NCBI RefSeq assembly: GCF_900114605.1
Contig: NZ_FOTP01000010.1
Span: 62,001 to 126,000 of the forward strand
Reading direction: 5' to 3'
Length of the DNA: 64,000 nt
DNA from: Bradyrhizobium sp. NFR13
GTDB lineage: Bacteria; Pseudomonadota; Alphaproteobacteria; Rhizobiales; Xanthobacteraceae
The notes under the pieces are model-generated. The model made no database searches and was not told where the DNA came from. It saw only the letters and a list, made by a program, of their open reading frames with translations. The translations under genes and the position numbers were made by a program. Numbering within the stretch: the stretch's first letter is position 1; each line of letters opens with the position of its first letter. Positions 53,360 through 63,010 of the stretch are shown here, in pieces.

Positions 53360-55416
53360 TGGTCTCGACTTATCTCAATTATAATATCGTCTCCCGCAAT
53401 CTCACCCAATCGCTGACGCGGGTCTCGCAACAAGCCACCGTCTCCCGGGATACAGCCTATTACAAAGAGAACATCGGCAAGGTGAAAACCGTCGATGATC
53501 TCCTGAACGACTATCGGCTCTATACCTATGCAACGACGGCCTATGGGCTGGAGGACATGGCCTATGCCAAGGCCTTCCTGCGCAAGGTGCTGGAAAGCGA
53601 TCTCTCCGACGCCAACAGCTTCGCCAACAAGCTGAGCGACAAACGCTACCGGGATTTCGCGGCGGCCTTCCCCTTCGGGGCCACCAGCAGCGGCACCAAC
53701 GCTGCCCAGTCCGGGAACCAGACCGACGAAATGATCGGTCTCTACACGGCCGTAGCGAAGCGCGGGGTCGATGCTATCGACGCGAACAAGAACTACTACA
53801 ATCTCGCGATCGGAAAAATCACCAACGTCAATGACCTGCTCGCCGACGATAAGCTGCGCGATTATGTTTTCTCGGCCTTCGGCATCGACAAGAATCGCTG
53901 GTCCCACGACACGATCAGCAAGGTGCTGAGCAGCGATCCGTCCGATCCGAACAGCTATGTCAATTCCGTTTGGGTGTCGCAGAAGGACGACATCAATGCG
54001 AATATCACCAAGGCCCAGGCAGCGATGCTCGATGCCGCCGGCAAGATCGACACATACATGGCGGCATTGAAACAGCCGGGCGCCGATATGGCCGATCTGC
54101 GCCGGAAGATCGATCTGGAGCGCACGCGCGGATCGATGAATGAGGTCAGTATCCTCAGCTATAAGGATGCACTCAAGACGATCGACAGCTATGTGGCGCT
54201 TGCCGGCGCTTTCGAGTTCTCGCCCGACGGCACATTGCCCACCGGAACGTCTGCTCAGACAGCCGCGCAGCTGAGCGACACCCATACCAAATATGTCAAC
54301 AGCCAGGGCGCGGCCTATCTCGCAGCGGATGAAAATTACGCGGCATCGCTGATCAAGCAGTATCGCGCGGGCATCGCCAATGTGACTACAGTCGATGCCT
54401 TTCTCAAGACGCCAAACGTATATAACTTTGCTCTGAAAGCATTTGGCCTTGATCCCGAAGAGGTGTCGCCGACAATCATCAAGAACGTGCTCAAAAGCGA
54501 TCCGGACGATCCGAAGAGCTACGTGAACAAGCTGCACGACGACCGATACGTTCAGCTCGCTCAGGCATTCAATTTCGACAGCAGCGGAAAGATCACGACG
54601 CCTGTGGTGGCGCAGGACGCGGCGGAAGTCACCCAGGTGATGAAGGACTACATCATCGCCAAGACACGCTTCACGAAGGACAAGGAGCAGGCCGAGCTGC
54701 GCAAGGCGGCCGACAAGGACGCGGTCTATTATCAGAAGAACATCGCCAATATCGAGAGCGTGAAGGATCTGCTTGCCGACAGGAAGCTCATCGACATCGC
54801 GCTCGTCGCCAAGGGCCTCGACCCCGCCAAGGTGACCACCGCCGATCTGAGCAAGATGTTCGACTCGGAACTGAACGACCCGAAGAGCTTCGTCAACACG
54901 CAGAAGGATCCACGTTTCGCAGAGCTGGTGGCCTCGTTCAATTTCGACGACGACGGCGAGATCGCGCGGCTACCGAAATTCGGGCCGCAGACCCGCGACC
55001 AGTTCATGGAAACCCAACACAAATATCTGCAGCAGACGCTGGAGACGCAGCAGGGCGAAAGCAATCCCGGCGTGCGGCTCGCCCTCTACTTCGAGCGCAA
55101 GGCGCCGAGCATCACCTCGGCCTATGACCTGCTTGCAGACAAGGCGCTGTCGGAAGTGTTCCGCACCATCTTCAGCCTGCCGGACGAGGTCGGCGCGATG
55201 GACATCGATCGGCAGGCCAAGGTGGTGGAGAAACACCTCAATCTGAAGGACCTCGCCGATCCCGCCAAGCTGGCCAAACTGCTGAACCGTTTCTCGGCGC
55301 TGTATGACATCAAGAACAGCACCAGCGCCGCATCTTCACCCGTCGTCACCCTGTTTCAGGGCGGTGGCCGCCTGAGCGACTCGACCTTTGCGGCAGTGGC
55401 CAACACGGCGCGGTGA
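53359..55416 (+). CDS. Five-repeat DUF1217 protein, flagellum-associated
   Basis: A 685-residue soluble protein without a signal peptide, composed of five tandem DUF1217 repeats of about 100-130 residues. Each repeat begins with an aromatic-rich YYxxxIGKIxxVxDLLxD segment and continues to a DPxDPxSYVN-like stretch and an AFNF-type motif. Repeats are visible near residues 34, 155, 335, 455 and 570. Short DUF1217 proteins in rhizobia are encoded in flagellar gene clusters, and some are needed for flagellin secretion or assembly. Here no flagellar neighbours exist. An extended hairpin covers its start region. Confidence 0.85.
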   Translation: MVSTYLNYNIVSRNLTQSLTRVSQQATVSRDTAYYKENIGKVKTVDDLLNDYRLYTYATTAYGLEDMAYAKAFLRKVLESDLSDANSFANKLSDKRYRDFAAAFPFGATSSGTNAAQSGNQTDEMIGLYTAVAKRGVDAIDANKNYYNLAIGKITNVNDLLADDKLRDYVFSAFGIDKNRWSHDTISKVLSSDPSDPNSYVNSVWVSQKDDINANITKAQAAMLDAAGKIDTYMAALKQPGADMADLRRKIDLERTRGSMNEVSILSYKDALKTIDSYVALAGAFEFSPDGTLPTGTSAQTAAQLSDTHTKYVNSQGAAYLAADENYAASLIKQYRAGIANVTTVDAFLKTPNVYNFALKAFGLDPEEVSPTIIKNVLKSDPDDPKSYVNKLHDDRYVQLAQAFNFDSSGKITTPVVAQDAAEVTQVMKDYIIAKTRFTKDKEQAELRKAADKDAVYYQKNIANIESVKDLLADRKLIDIALVAKGLDPAKVTTADLSKMFDSELNDPKSFVNTQKDPRFAELVASFNFDDDGEIARLPKFGPQTRDQFMETQHKYLQQTLETQQGESNPGVRLALYFERKAPSITSAYDLLADKALSEVFRTIFSLPDEVGAMDIDRQAKVVEKHLNLKDLADPAKLAKLLNRFSALYDIKNSTSAASSPVVTLFQGGGRLSDSTFAAVANTAR

Positions 55417-55444
55417 CGGGATCACGCGCCGATACGCGACGAGT

Positions 55445-55469
55445 CTGTAGGACGTCATTCGCCCTACAG
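55445..55469. terminator. Hairpin between convergent DUF1217 and nadE genes
   Basis: Perfect 7-bp arms CTGTAGG (55445-55451) and CCTACAG (55463-55469) with an 11-base loop, lying between the two stop codons. The position fits a shared bidirectional terminator, but the T-tract is weak. Confidence 0.45.
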
Positions 55470-55471
55470 CT

Positions 55472-57223
55472 TCATTCAAAAGATTCGCTGGAGCCCTTGC
55501 CGGGCCGCGTTACCAAGTCCTCATCCGGCTTCGGCAATGGATTGGCCAAATCGCGAAATTTGTTGGTGATCGGATAGCGGCGATCCCTGCCAAAGTTCTT
55601 CCGCGTCACTTTCACGCCCGGTGCCGCCTGTCGGCGCTTGTATTCGGCGAGGTTGAGCAGCCGATCGATGCGCGTCACGACGTCTTTCTCGTAGCCGGCC
55701 GCGACGATCTCCGACAGCGGTTCCTCGCGTTCGACGAGGCGTTCGAGAATGCCATCGAGAATATCGTAGGGTGGCAGCGAGTCCTGGTCGGTCTGGTTTT
55801 CGCGCAGTTCGGCCGTGGGCGGACGGATAATGATGTTGTTGGGGATCACTTCGCCATCAGGACCGAGCGCGCCTTCGGGCTTCCATGAATTGCGCAAAGT
55901 CGAGATGCGGAACACCTGGGTCTTGTAGAGATCCTTGATCGGATTGAATCCGCCATTCATGTCGCCATAGAGCGTGGCATAGCCGACCGACATTTCCGAC
56001 TTGTTGCCGGTGGTGACAACCATGGCGCCGGTCTTGTTGGAAACCGCCATCAACAGCGTGCCGCGGGTACGCGCCTGCAGATTCTCTTCGGTGATATCAC
56101 GTTCGAGACCCTTGAACGTGTTAGCGAGAATCTTCTCGAAACCATTCACGGCGTCGGCAATCGGCAGAATCTCGTATCGGAAGCCGAGCGCCTTGGCGAG
56201 CTTGTCGGCATCGTCGAGCGACACCTGCGCGGTGTAGCGGAATGGCAGCATGATGCCGCGCACACGGTCGGCGCCGAGCGCATCCACGGCGATCGCGGCG
56301 CAAAGCGCGGAGTCGATACCGCCGGAGATGCCCATCAGCACACCGGGGAAGCCGTTCTTGTTGACATAGTCACGCAGGCCAAGCACGCAGGCGGCATAGT
56401 CGCCCTCGTCGCCTTCCGGTACCGGTGCGATCGGGCCATTGCAGCTCCAGTGGCCGTCGATCTTCTCGAATGTCAGCGTGGTGATGCTCTCGGCAAACGA
56501 CGGCAATTGCGCACCCAGCGAGCGGTCGGCATTGAGCACGAAGCTCGCGCCGTCGAACACCAGTTCGTCCTGACCCCCGACCTGATTGAGATAGACCATC
56601 GGTAGATGGCTCTCGGTGACGCGGGCGACCTGCACCGACAAGCGCAGATCCGTCTTGCCGCGGGCATATGGCGAACCGTTCGGCACGATCAGGATTTCGG
56701 CGCCGGTCTCGGTCAGCGTCTCGACCACGTCTTCGTAGTCGGCGGACTCTTCCATCCAGGTGTCTTCGCAGATCGGCACGCCAACGCGCAGGCCGCGGAT
56801 AGTGACGGGTCCCGAGACCGAGCCGCGCGCGAAAACGCGCTTCTCGTCGAACACCCCGTAATTCGGCAGGTTGACCTTGAAACGGATCGCCGCGATACGG
56901 CCTCCGTCAAGCAGCGCGCAGGCATTGTAGAGCTTGCCGCCATCGACCCATGGCGAACCGATCAGCACGGCCGGGCCACCGTCCGCGGTCTCGCGCGCCA
57001 GCTCCTCGATGGCCGCCCGGCAGGCCGCCTGAAATGCCGGTTTCAACACCAGATCCTCCGGCGGATAGCCGGCGATGAACAATTCAGGAAACACGATCAG
57101 CGTCGCGCCGTCGGCTTTGGCCTGCGCCCGCGCAGCGCGCGCCTTGGCGGCATTGCCGGTGATATCACCGACGATGGGATTGAGCTGGGCGAGCGTGACG
57201 GTGAAGCGCGTCAATTCTGTCAT
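55472..57223 (-). CDS. nadE: Glutamine-dependent NAD+ synthetase (housekeeping)
   Basis: A 583-residue two-domain enzyme that amidates nicotinate adenine dinucleotide. The N-terminal nitrilase-type glutaminase (about residues 1-270) carries the triad elements FPELFIAGYPPEDL (Glu), a lysine near 115 (RFKVNLPN) and CEDTWMEE (Cys). The synthetase domain has the PP-loop ISGGIDSAL and TGNKSEMSVGY. The ATG at 57223 is preferred; a TTG at 57235 would add four residues. It contrasts with the synthetase-only homologue at 8798. Confidence 0.96.
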   Translation of the reverse strand: MTELTRFTVTLAQLNPIVGDITGNAAKARAARAQAKADGATLIVFPELFIAGYPPEDLVLKPAFQAACRAAIEELARETADGGPAVLIGSPWVDGGKLYNACALLDGGRIAAIRFKVNLPNYGVFDEKRVFARGSVSGPVTIRGLRVGVPICEDTWMEESADYEDVVETLTETGAEILIVPNGSPYARGKTDLRLSVQVARVTESHLPMVYLNQVGGQDELVFDGASFVLNADRSLGAQLPSFAESITTLTFEKIDGHWSCNGPIAPVPEGDEGDYAACVLGLRDYVNKNGFPGVLMGISGGIDSALCAAIAVDALGADRVRGIMLPFRYTAQVSLDDADKLAKALGFRYEILPIADAVNGFEKILANTFKGLERDITEENLQARTRGTLLMAVSNKTGAMVVTTGNKSEMSVGYATLYGDMNGGFNPIKDLYKTQVFRISTLRNSWKPEGALGPDGEVIPNNIIIRPPTAELRENQTDQDSLPPYDILDGILERLVEREEPLSEIVAAGYEKDVVTRIDRLLNLAEYKRRQAAPGVKVTRKNFGRDRRYPITNKFRDLANPLPKPDEDLVTRPGKGSSESFE

Positions 57224-57266
57224 GGAAACATCCAAGCCTACCGGCTCACCCTTCGCAACTGCGGGA

Positions 57267-57620
57267 TTAGAAGATGCCTATGCGCTCACCGAGCGCATAC
57301 AGCCAGGTCATGCCGGCGATCACCAGTGCGACGCCGACGGCCGCCGAGCCCATGTCCTTCACACGCCCGATCTGCGGATCGTGGTCGGTGGTGAGCCGGT
57401 CGGCGAGCTTCTCTATGGCGGTGTTGAGGAGTTCGACGGTGAGCAGCAGCAAAACCACCGCCACCAGCTCCAGCCGGCGCGCTGCGGTGGTGCCGATGAG
57501 GAATGACAGCGGCACCGCAAGGAGCAGCGCAAACAGCTCCTCGCGAATGGCCTGCTCCGATCGCGTCGCGAAGGTCAGGCCATTCCAGGTGTTGATGGTG
57601 GCCCGCCAGAGGCGCGACAA
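57267..57620 (-). CDS. dgkA: Diacylglycerol kinase DgkA
   Basis: A 117-residue three-helix integral membrane kinase that recycles diacylglycerol to phosphatidate. The signature ELLNTAIEKLADR gives the conserved catalytic Glu and Asn, with further acidic residues in the loop DHDPQIGRVKDMGSAAV. The start is TTG at 57620, one base after the stop of the DAHP synthase gene, so translation is coupled to that gene, although no pathway link is known. Confidence 0.92.
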   Translation of the reverse strand: MSRLWRATINTWNGLTFATRSEQAIREELFALLLAVPLSFLIGTTAARRLELVAVVLLLLTVELLNTAIEKLADRLTTDHDPQIGRVKDMGSAAVGVALVIAGMTWLYALGERIGIF

Positions 57621-57621
57621 G

Positions 57622-59010
57622 TCAGAGACCCGATGCCACCGGCAGCGGCTCCGCCCTGTCGACGCGGGACGTCTTCAGCAGTTCGGCGATCAGAAACGCC
57701 ATGTCGATGGACTGCTCGGCGTTCAGACGCGGATCACAGACCGTGTGATAGCGGTCATTGAGGTCCTCGTCGGTGATCGCGCGGGCGCCGCCGGTGCATT
57801 CGGTGACGTTCTGGCCGGTCATCTCCAGATGCACGCCGCCGGCATGAGTGCCTTCGGCCGCATGAATCTGGAAGAACGACTTCACCTCGGACAGGATGCG
57901 GTCGAACGGACGGGTCTTGTAACCCGAGTTCGACGTGATCGTGTTGCCGTGCATCGGATCGCACGACCACACCACCGAGCGCCCTTCCTTCTGCACCGCG
58001 CGGATGAAGCCCGGCAGATGCTCGCCGACCTTCTCGTGGCCGAACCGGTTGATCAGCGTCAGGCGGCCGGGCTCATTGTCCGGATTGAGGACGTCGATCA
58101 GCTTCAGCAGTTCATCCGGCTTCAGCGACGGGCCGCACTTCAGGCCGATCGGATTCTTGATGCCGCGGAAATATTCGACATGGGCATGATCGAGCTGCCG
58201 CGTACGGTCGCCGATCCAGATCATGTGGCCGGAGGTCGCGTACCAATCGCCGGTCGTGGAATCGACGCGCGTGAAGGCCTGCTCGTAACCGAGCAGCAGC
58301 GCTTCGTGGCTGGTATAGAAATCCGTCGAGCGCAGTTCCGGATGGCTTTCCAGATTGAGGCCGCAGGCGCGCATGAAGTTCAGCGCGTCCGAAATGCGGT
58401 CGGCCAGTTCCTTGTAACGGCGCGACTGCTGCGAATCCTTCAGGAAGCCGAGCATCCACTGATGCACGCTGCCGAGATTGGCGAAACCGCCGCTCGCGAA
58501 AGCGCGCAGCAGATTCAGCGTTGCTGCCGACTGGCGATAGGCCATCAGCTGGCGCTGCGGATCCGGCACGCGCGATTCTGGCGTGAAGGCGATATCATTG
58601 ATGATGTCGCCGCGATAGCTCGGCAGCTCGACACCGCCCAGCTTCTCCATCGGCGACGACCGCGGCTTGGCGAACTGGCCGGCAATACGGCCAACCTTCA
58701 CCACCGGCAGCGCGCCAGCATAGGTCAGCACGACAGACATCTGCAGGAAGGCGCGGAAGAAATCGCGGATATTGTTGGCGCCGTGCTCGGCAAAGCTCTC
58801 GGCGCAATCGCCGCCCTGCAACAGGAAGGCTTCGCCAGCGGCCACGCGGGCGAGCGACTTCTTCAGATTGCGGGCTTCACCTGCAAAAACCAGCGGCGGA
58901 AACGTAGCAAGCTGCGCCTCGACATCGCCAAGGGCCTTCTGATCCGGGTATTCCGGCATTTGCAGCACGGGCTTGCCGCGCCAGCTATCGGGTGTCCACC
59001 GCTCGGACAT
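57622..59010 (-). CDS. aroG: Class II (plant-type) DAHP synthase
   Basis: A 462-residue 3-deoxy-D-arabino-heptulosonate 7-phosphate synthase that joins phosphoenolpyruvate and erythrose 4-phosphate as the first shikimate step. Class II features are [13 protein letters not shown] near residue 65, [24 protein letters not shown], and the C-terminal CDPMHGNT and [15 protein letters not shown]. The start [10 protein letters not shown] has GGAG about 8 bases upstream. It replaces the E. coli class I AroF/G/H type, as in many alphaproteobacteria. Confidence 0.95.
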   Translation of the reverse strand: MSERWTPDSWRGKPVLQMPEYPDQKALGDVEAQLATFPPLVFAGEARNLKKSLARVAAGEAFLLQGGDCAESFAEHGANNIRDFFRAFLQMSVVLTYAGALPVVKVGRIAGQFAKPRSSPMEKLGGVELPSYRGDIINDIAFTPESRVPDPQRQLMAYRQSAATLNLLRAFASGGFANLGSVHQWMLGFLKDSQQSRRYKELADRISDALNFMRACGLNLESHPELRSTDFYTSHEALLLGYEQAFTRVDSTTGDWYATSGHMIWIGDRTRQLDHAHVEYFRGIKNPIGLKCGPSLKPDELLKLIDVLNPDNEPGRLTLINRFGHEKVGEHLPGFIRAVQKEGRSVVWSCDPMHGNTITSNSGYKTRPFDRILSEVKSFFQIHAAEGTHAGGVHLEMTGQNVTECTGGARAITDEDLNDRYHTVCDPRLNAEQSIDMAFLIAELLKTSRVDRAEPLPVASGL

Positions 59011-59170
59011 GAAAATCACTCCTGAAAACCGCGCTTTATGGCTGCGGAGGCCGCGTTATACACAGCACAGATGGGGATCGCCAGTTCGAAATCCACATTG
59101 CGCCCCAAGCCCTTGCAGCCAAAGCCGAATTCGCATTTGCTAGGCCCGGGTAAGGAACATATGGGACACC

Positions 59171-60091
59171 ATGGGAGAAACTGCGGTGTCGGAGGCTGCA
59201 CTGGACGACGCTTTTGCCGATGACATCACCTTCCAGGCGACCGACGGCTATTCGTTGGGCGCGACGCTGTACCTGCCCCGCGGCGCCCGTACCCACGCGG
59301 TTCTGATCAATTCCGCAACCGCCGTTCCCCGCAAGATCTACAGGGGCTTCGCCAGCTACCTCGCCAGCCGCGGCTGCGCCGTGCTGACCTATGACTATCG
59401 CGGCACCGGCGATTCGCGGCCCAAGGTCGGTCCCCTGTCCAGCCGCTCGAACGCGCTGGTCGGTTTCAAGGCGTCCATGACCGATTGGGCTGCGCTCGAT
59501 GTCACCGCCGCGGTGAACTGGATGCGCGAGCGCTACAAGACGGTGCCACTTGCCTTTGTCGGTCACTCCTTCGGCGGTCAGGCGCTCGGCCTGATCCCCA
59601 ACAATTCCGAAGTGTCGCGCGCCCTGCTCATCGCGGCACAGGCCGGAACCTGGCGGCTGATGACGCCGCCGGAGGGCTACCGCATCTACGCGCTGATGAA
59701 ATTCGTCGGCGCGCCGCTCGCGCGCTTCATCGGCTATGCGCCCGGCAGGATAGGCCTCGGCTACGATCTGCCACGCGACGTGTTTCTGGAATGGGCTCAA
59801 TGGGTGACCAGCGACCGCTATTTCTTCGACGACAGCAAGCTCCGGGCCCTCGTGAATTTTCCGCGCTATCGCGGCGAAATGCGGGCTCTGAGCTTTTCGG
59901 ACGACCCGTGGGCCACGCGCGCCGCCGTCGAAATGCTCTGCGCAGGCTTCACATCAATCAAAGCCGAGATCGACAGTATCCGCCCCATCGAGGCCGGCTC
60001 GAAAAAGATCGGTCATTTCGGCTTCTTCCGGCCGGAGCACCGCGACACACTGTGGCGCGGCGCTGCGGAATGGATTCAGATGCAAGACTGA
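59171..60091 (+). CDS. Alpha/beta-fold hydrolase
   Basis: A 306-residue hydrolase. The nucleophile elbow GHSFGG is near residue 133, the oxyanion-side strand reads AVLINSATAVPRKIY, and YDYRGTGDSRP precedes the elbow. A C-terminal catalytic histidine is likely in KIGHFGFF. The fold resembles YheT- and serine-aminopeptidase-like enzymes. Substrate unknown. The gene is monocistronic and convergent with gor. Confidence 0.85.
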   Translation: MGETAVSEAALDDAFADDITFQATDGYSLGATLYLPRGARTHAVLINSATAVPRKIYRGFASYLASRGCAVLTYDYRGTGDSRPKVGPLSSRSNALVGFKASMTDWAALDVTAAVNWMRERYKTVPLAFVGHSFGGQALGLIPNNSEVSRALLIAAQAGTWRLMTPPEGYRIYALMKFVGAPLARFIGYAPGRIGLGYDLPRDVFLEWAQWVTSDRYFFDDSKLRALVNFPRYRGEMRALSFSDDPWATRAAVEMLCAGFTSIKAEIDSIRPIEAGSKKIGHFGFFRPEHRDTLWRGAAEWIQMQD

Positions 60092-60116
60092 CTATCCCGC
60101 GGCTGCGCCGCGCTGA

Positions 60117-61502
60117 TTATTCCGCGGCTTCGCGCACGTAGCGCGCAGTCGGCGTGCGCATCGTCACCAGTTCCTCGGCCGCACTCGGATGCACGGCCAC
60201 GGTGGCGTCGAAGTCAGCCTTTGTGGCCTTCAGCTTCACGCAGATGCCCAGCACCTGGATGAGTTCGGCCGCCTCCGGTCCGACGATATGGCAGCCGACC
60301 ACGACATCGGTCGCGCCATCGACCACCAGCTTCATCAGCACACGGCTTTCGCTGCCGGAAATCGTCGATTTGATCGACCGGAAATTGGTCTTGTAGATAT
60401 CGACGTGGCTGAAGGTGGCGCGGGCTTCCGTCTCAGTCATGCCGACCGTGCCAACTTCCGGCTGGGTGAACACCGCGGTCGGGATATTGCTGTGATCGAC
60501 CTTTACGGTCTTCTTGCCGAACACCGTATCGGCAAAAGCATGGCCTTCGCGGATCGCCACCGGAGTGAGGTTGACGCGATTGGTGACGTCACCGACCGCG
60601 TAGATATGCGGCACATTGGTCTGCGAGAACTCGTTGACGATGATGCCTCCATGGGCGGCCTTGAGCGCAACGCCAGCCTTCTCGAGGCCGAGATTGGCGG
60701 TGTTCGGATTGCGCCCGATCGCAAACAACACCTGATCGGACGCGATGCTTGCGCCGCTGGACAGATGCGTCGTGAATTCGTGCCGGTGCTTCTCGACCCT
60801 GGTCACCGTGCAGCCGGTCAGGATGGTGATGCCATCCTTCTCCATCTCGCTGCGAACATGGGCCCGCACGTCTTCATCGAAGCCACGCAGGATGTTGTCG
60901 CCGCGATAGACCACCGTCACGTCGGAGCCCAATCCTGCAAAGATGCAGGCGAATTCGAGCGCGATATAACCGCCGCCCTGGATCACGATGCGCCTCGGCA
61001 GTTCGGGCAGATGAAACACCTCGTTGGAGGAGATCACATGCTCGATGCCGGGAATAGCAGGCCCATGATTGGGCGCGCCGCCCGTGGCGATCAGGATATG
61101 CTTGGCGCGAACCGTCTCGCCGGTGCCGAGCCGCAGCGTGTGCGGATCCTCGAACACCGCGCGGGTCTTGACCGTGGTGGCTCCGGTCTTCTCCACATTG
61201 GACTGATAGATGCCTTCGAGCCGGGCGATCTCCTTGTCCTTGTTGGCGATGAAGGTCGACCAGTCGAATGTTGCCGTCGGAATGGTCCATCCGAAGCCGG
61301 CGGCATCGTCGATCTCGCGCTGGACATGCGAGGCATAGACCATCAGTTTCTTCGGCACGCAGCCGCGGATCACGCAGGTGCCGCCGAAGCGATATTCCTC
61401 GGCCACCATGACCTTCGCGCCGTAGCCGGCAGCGATACGGGCGGCGCGCACGCCACCTGAACCACCACCAATGACAAACAGATCGACGTCGATATCAGCC
61501 AT
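60117..61502 (-). CDS. gor: Glutathione-disulfide reductase
   Basis: A 461-residue FAD/NADPH disulfide reductase. The FAD-binding GGGSGGVRAARIAA begins at residue 12. The redox pair is in GGTCVIRGCVPKKLMVY, the NADPH-binding GGGYIALEFACIFAG is central, and the C-terminal active-site histidine-glutamate region is VHPSAAEELVTMR. Plant-type glutathione reductases and mycothione or trypanothione relatives share this arrangement; the CVIRGCVPKK form is typical of glutathione reductase. It lies 54 bases after the DUF2059 gene. Confidence 0.95.
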   Translation of the reverse strand: MADIDVDLFVIGGGSGGVRAARIAAGYGAKVMVAEEYRFGGTCVIRGCVPKKLMVYASHVQREIDDAAGFGWTIPTATFDWSTFIANKDKEIARLEGIYQSNVEKTGATTVKTRAVFEDPHTLRLGTGETVRAKHILIATGGAPNHGPAIPGIEHVISSNEVFHLPELPRRIVIQGGGYIALEFACIFAGLGSDVTVVYRGDNILRGFDEDVRAHVRSEMEKDGITILTGCTVTRVEKHRHEFTTHLSSGASIASDQVLFAIGRNPNTANLGLEKAGVALKAAHGGIIVNEFSQTNVPHIYAVGDVTNRVNLTPVAIREGHAFADTVFGKKTVKVDHSNIPTAVFTQPEVGTVGMTETEARATFSHVDIYKTNFRSIKSTISGSESRVLMKLVVDGATDVVVGCHIVGPEAAELIQVLGICVKLKATKADFDATVAVHPSAAEELVTMRTPTARYVREAAE

Positions 61503-61556
61503 GATCGCTCCGAACTGCGGACCGAGGCCCGGGATGACGGGCCTCAGCTTGCGCCC

Positions 61557-62096
61557 CTAGATTTCCTTGCCACGCTTGCGCATTTCAGCGCGGAACAGGC
61601 CGTTGACCTGCTCCGAAAACTGCTGCGCCCACTGCTGCATATAGGTCATGCTGGCGGAAATCGACTGGGGCTCCTGCACCAGAAGTTTCTGGCCGAGCGG
61701 CGACTTGTAGAAGGTCGCAAGATCCTTCAACTCCGCCTCGGTGAAGTCGCTGGCATAGATCTTCGCCATCTGCTCGGTGATCTCCTTGTCGCGCCCGGCC
61801 ATCGTCTGCGCGATGGTGATGGCGACCTCATTGAGATCCTTCTGATAGTTCAGATTGCTCTGCAGCAGCGAATCCTTGACGCGCTGAACCATGTTCGGCA
61901 CGGCGTTGGCGTACATCGCGCTGGCATTCTTCATCGCCAGAATTTCCTTCGCGTAACCGATCGCGGCAGGCGACGCCGGCTTGATTGGCCGGGCCTGTCC
62001 TTCCGGAGACGCCTGCTGCGCGGAGACCGGCAGCGCGATCACTGCAACGCTGAGCGCTAGACCAGCGGACAGCAGCATGTGCGAGAGCTTCTTCAT
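61557..62096 (-). CDS. DUF2059-domain exported protein
   Basis: A 179-residue protein with a signal peptide (residues 1-27, ending PVSA) and one DUF2059 domain, recognised by YASDFTEAELKDLATFYKSP. The family is widespread in proteobacteria and of unknown function. It is proposed to act in the periplasm. It lies between rpiA (23 bases upstream) and gor on the same strand, so the three may be co-transcribed. A much longer frame to 62627 overlaps rpiA and is a shadow. Confidence 0.85.
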   Translation of the reverse strand: MKKLSHMLLSAGLALSVAVIALPVSAQQASPEGQARPIKPASPAAIGYAKEILAMKNASAMYANAVPNMVQRVKDSLLQSNLNYQKDLNEVAITIAQTMAGRDKEITEQMAKIYASDFTEAELKDLATFYKSPLGQKLLVQEPQSISASMTYMQQWAQQFSEQVNGLFRAEMRKRGKEI

Positions 62097-62119
62097 TCCA
62101 ATTCTCCTTGGTTGCGCCG

Positions 62120-62818
62120 TTACGGACGCTCGAAAACGCGAATTCCCTGCGATCCTGCCAGCATGGCGGTGCTTGCCAGACCGATAAACAAACCGTGCTC
62201 GACCACGCCCGGAATGGCGCCGAGCAGCCCAGCCAGTCGGGGCGCATCGGTGATGGTCCCGAGCCGGGCGTCGATGATCCAGTGGCCACCATCGGTGACG
62301 AAAGCATGGCCGTCCTTGCCGCTGCGAATGGCCATTTCGCCAGACAGGCCGCACTTGGCGAACACATCGGCAATCGCACGGCGCGTGGCCGACAGGCCGA
62401 ACGGGATCACTTCCACAGGCAGCGGGAAGCGGCCGAGAGTCGGCACCCATTTGGAATCGTCGGCGATGACAATCATGCGGTCGGACGCTGCCGCCACGAT
62501 CTTCTCGCGCAACAATGCACCGCCGCCGCCCTTGATGAGATTGAGCGCCGGATCGACTTCGTCCGCACCGTCCACCGTGAGATCGAGCCGATCGACCTCG
62601 TCGAGTGTGGTCAGCGGCACGCCGCAACGTTCGGCATCGGCCCGTGTGGCTTCGGATGTCGGAACGCCAATGACCTTGAGACCGCCCGCCACGCGCTCAC
62701 CCAGCAGTTCGACAAAATGCTTCGCTGTCGATCCTGTGCCGAGCCCGAGCTTCATGCCATCCTGCACATGCTCAAGTGCCTTGGCGGCAGCCTGTCGTTT
62801 CAGCTGGTCCATAGTCAT
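62120..62818 (-). CDS. rpiA: Ribose-5-phosphate isomerase A
   Basis: A 232-residue enzyme interconverting ribose 5-phosphate and ribulose 5-phosphate. Landmarks are [16 protein letters not shown], the DGADEVD motif with catalytic aspartates near residue 85, and the [12 protein letters not shown] loop with the catalytic glutamate. It is the first gene of a minus-strand run with the DUF2059 and gor genes and is divergent from gph. Confidence 0.96.
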   Translation of the reverse strand: MTMDQLKRQAAAKALEHVQDGMKLGLGTGSTAKHFVELLGERVAGGLKVIGVPTSEATRADAERCGVPLTTLDEVDRLDLTVDGADEVDPALNLIKGGGGALLREKIVAAASDRMIVIADDSKWVPTLGRFPLPVEVIPFGLSATRRAIADVFAKCGLSGEMAIRSGKDGHAFVTDGGHWIIDARLGTITDAPRLAGLLGAIPGVVEHGLFIGLASTAMLAGSQGIRVFERP

Positions 62819-62914
62819 CGGCGCGGCGGTCCTTGCAGTTCAAAAACGGTCCCGCGGACGGGATGCGCCGCATATCTAGCGACGTTTGGCGGCAAGGAAC
62901 AGGGCGAAGGACGT

Positions 62915-62954
62915 GCATTCCCGGGGAATGCAGACCTGCATTCCCCGGGAATGC
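62915..62954. repeat. Perfect 18-bp inverted repeat with nested palindromes
   Basis: Arms at 62915-62932 and 62937-62954 are perfect reverse complements around a 4-base spacer GACC. Each arm is itself nearly palindromic (GCATTCCC with GGGAATGC). It lies in the 192-base gap between the divergent rpiA and gph genes, so it could be a dispersed repeat element, a binding site for a dimeric protein or a transcript hairpin. Confidence 0.75.
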
Positions 62955-63010
62955 CAGATCGCATCCGGGACCCCTTGCGGTATCGGCCGATGACCGGTAG
63001 CGATCCTCAC

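Noticed and set aside
61557-62627. Extension of the DUF2059 frame upstream to 62627
   Set aside because: The extra part lies inside rpiA in another frame, and the signal peptide at 62096 marks the real start.
62108-63010. Extension of gph upstream through rpiA
   Set aside because: The extension is antisense to rpiA, and the HAD fold begins just after 63011.
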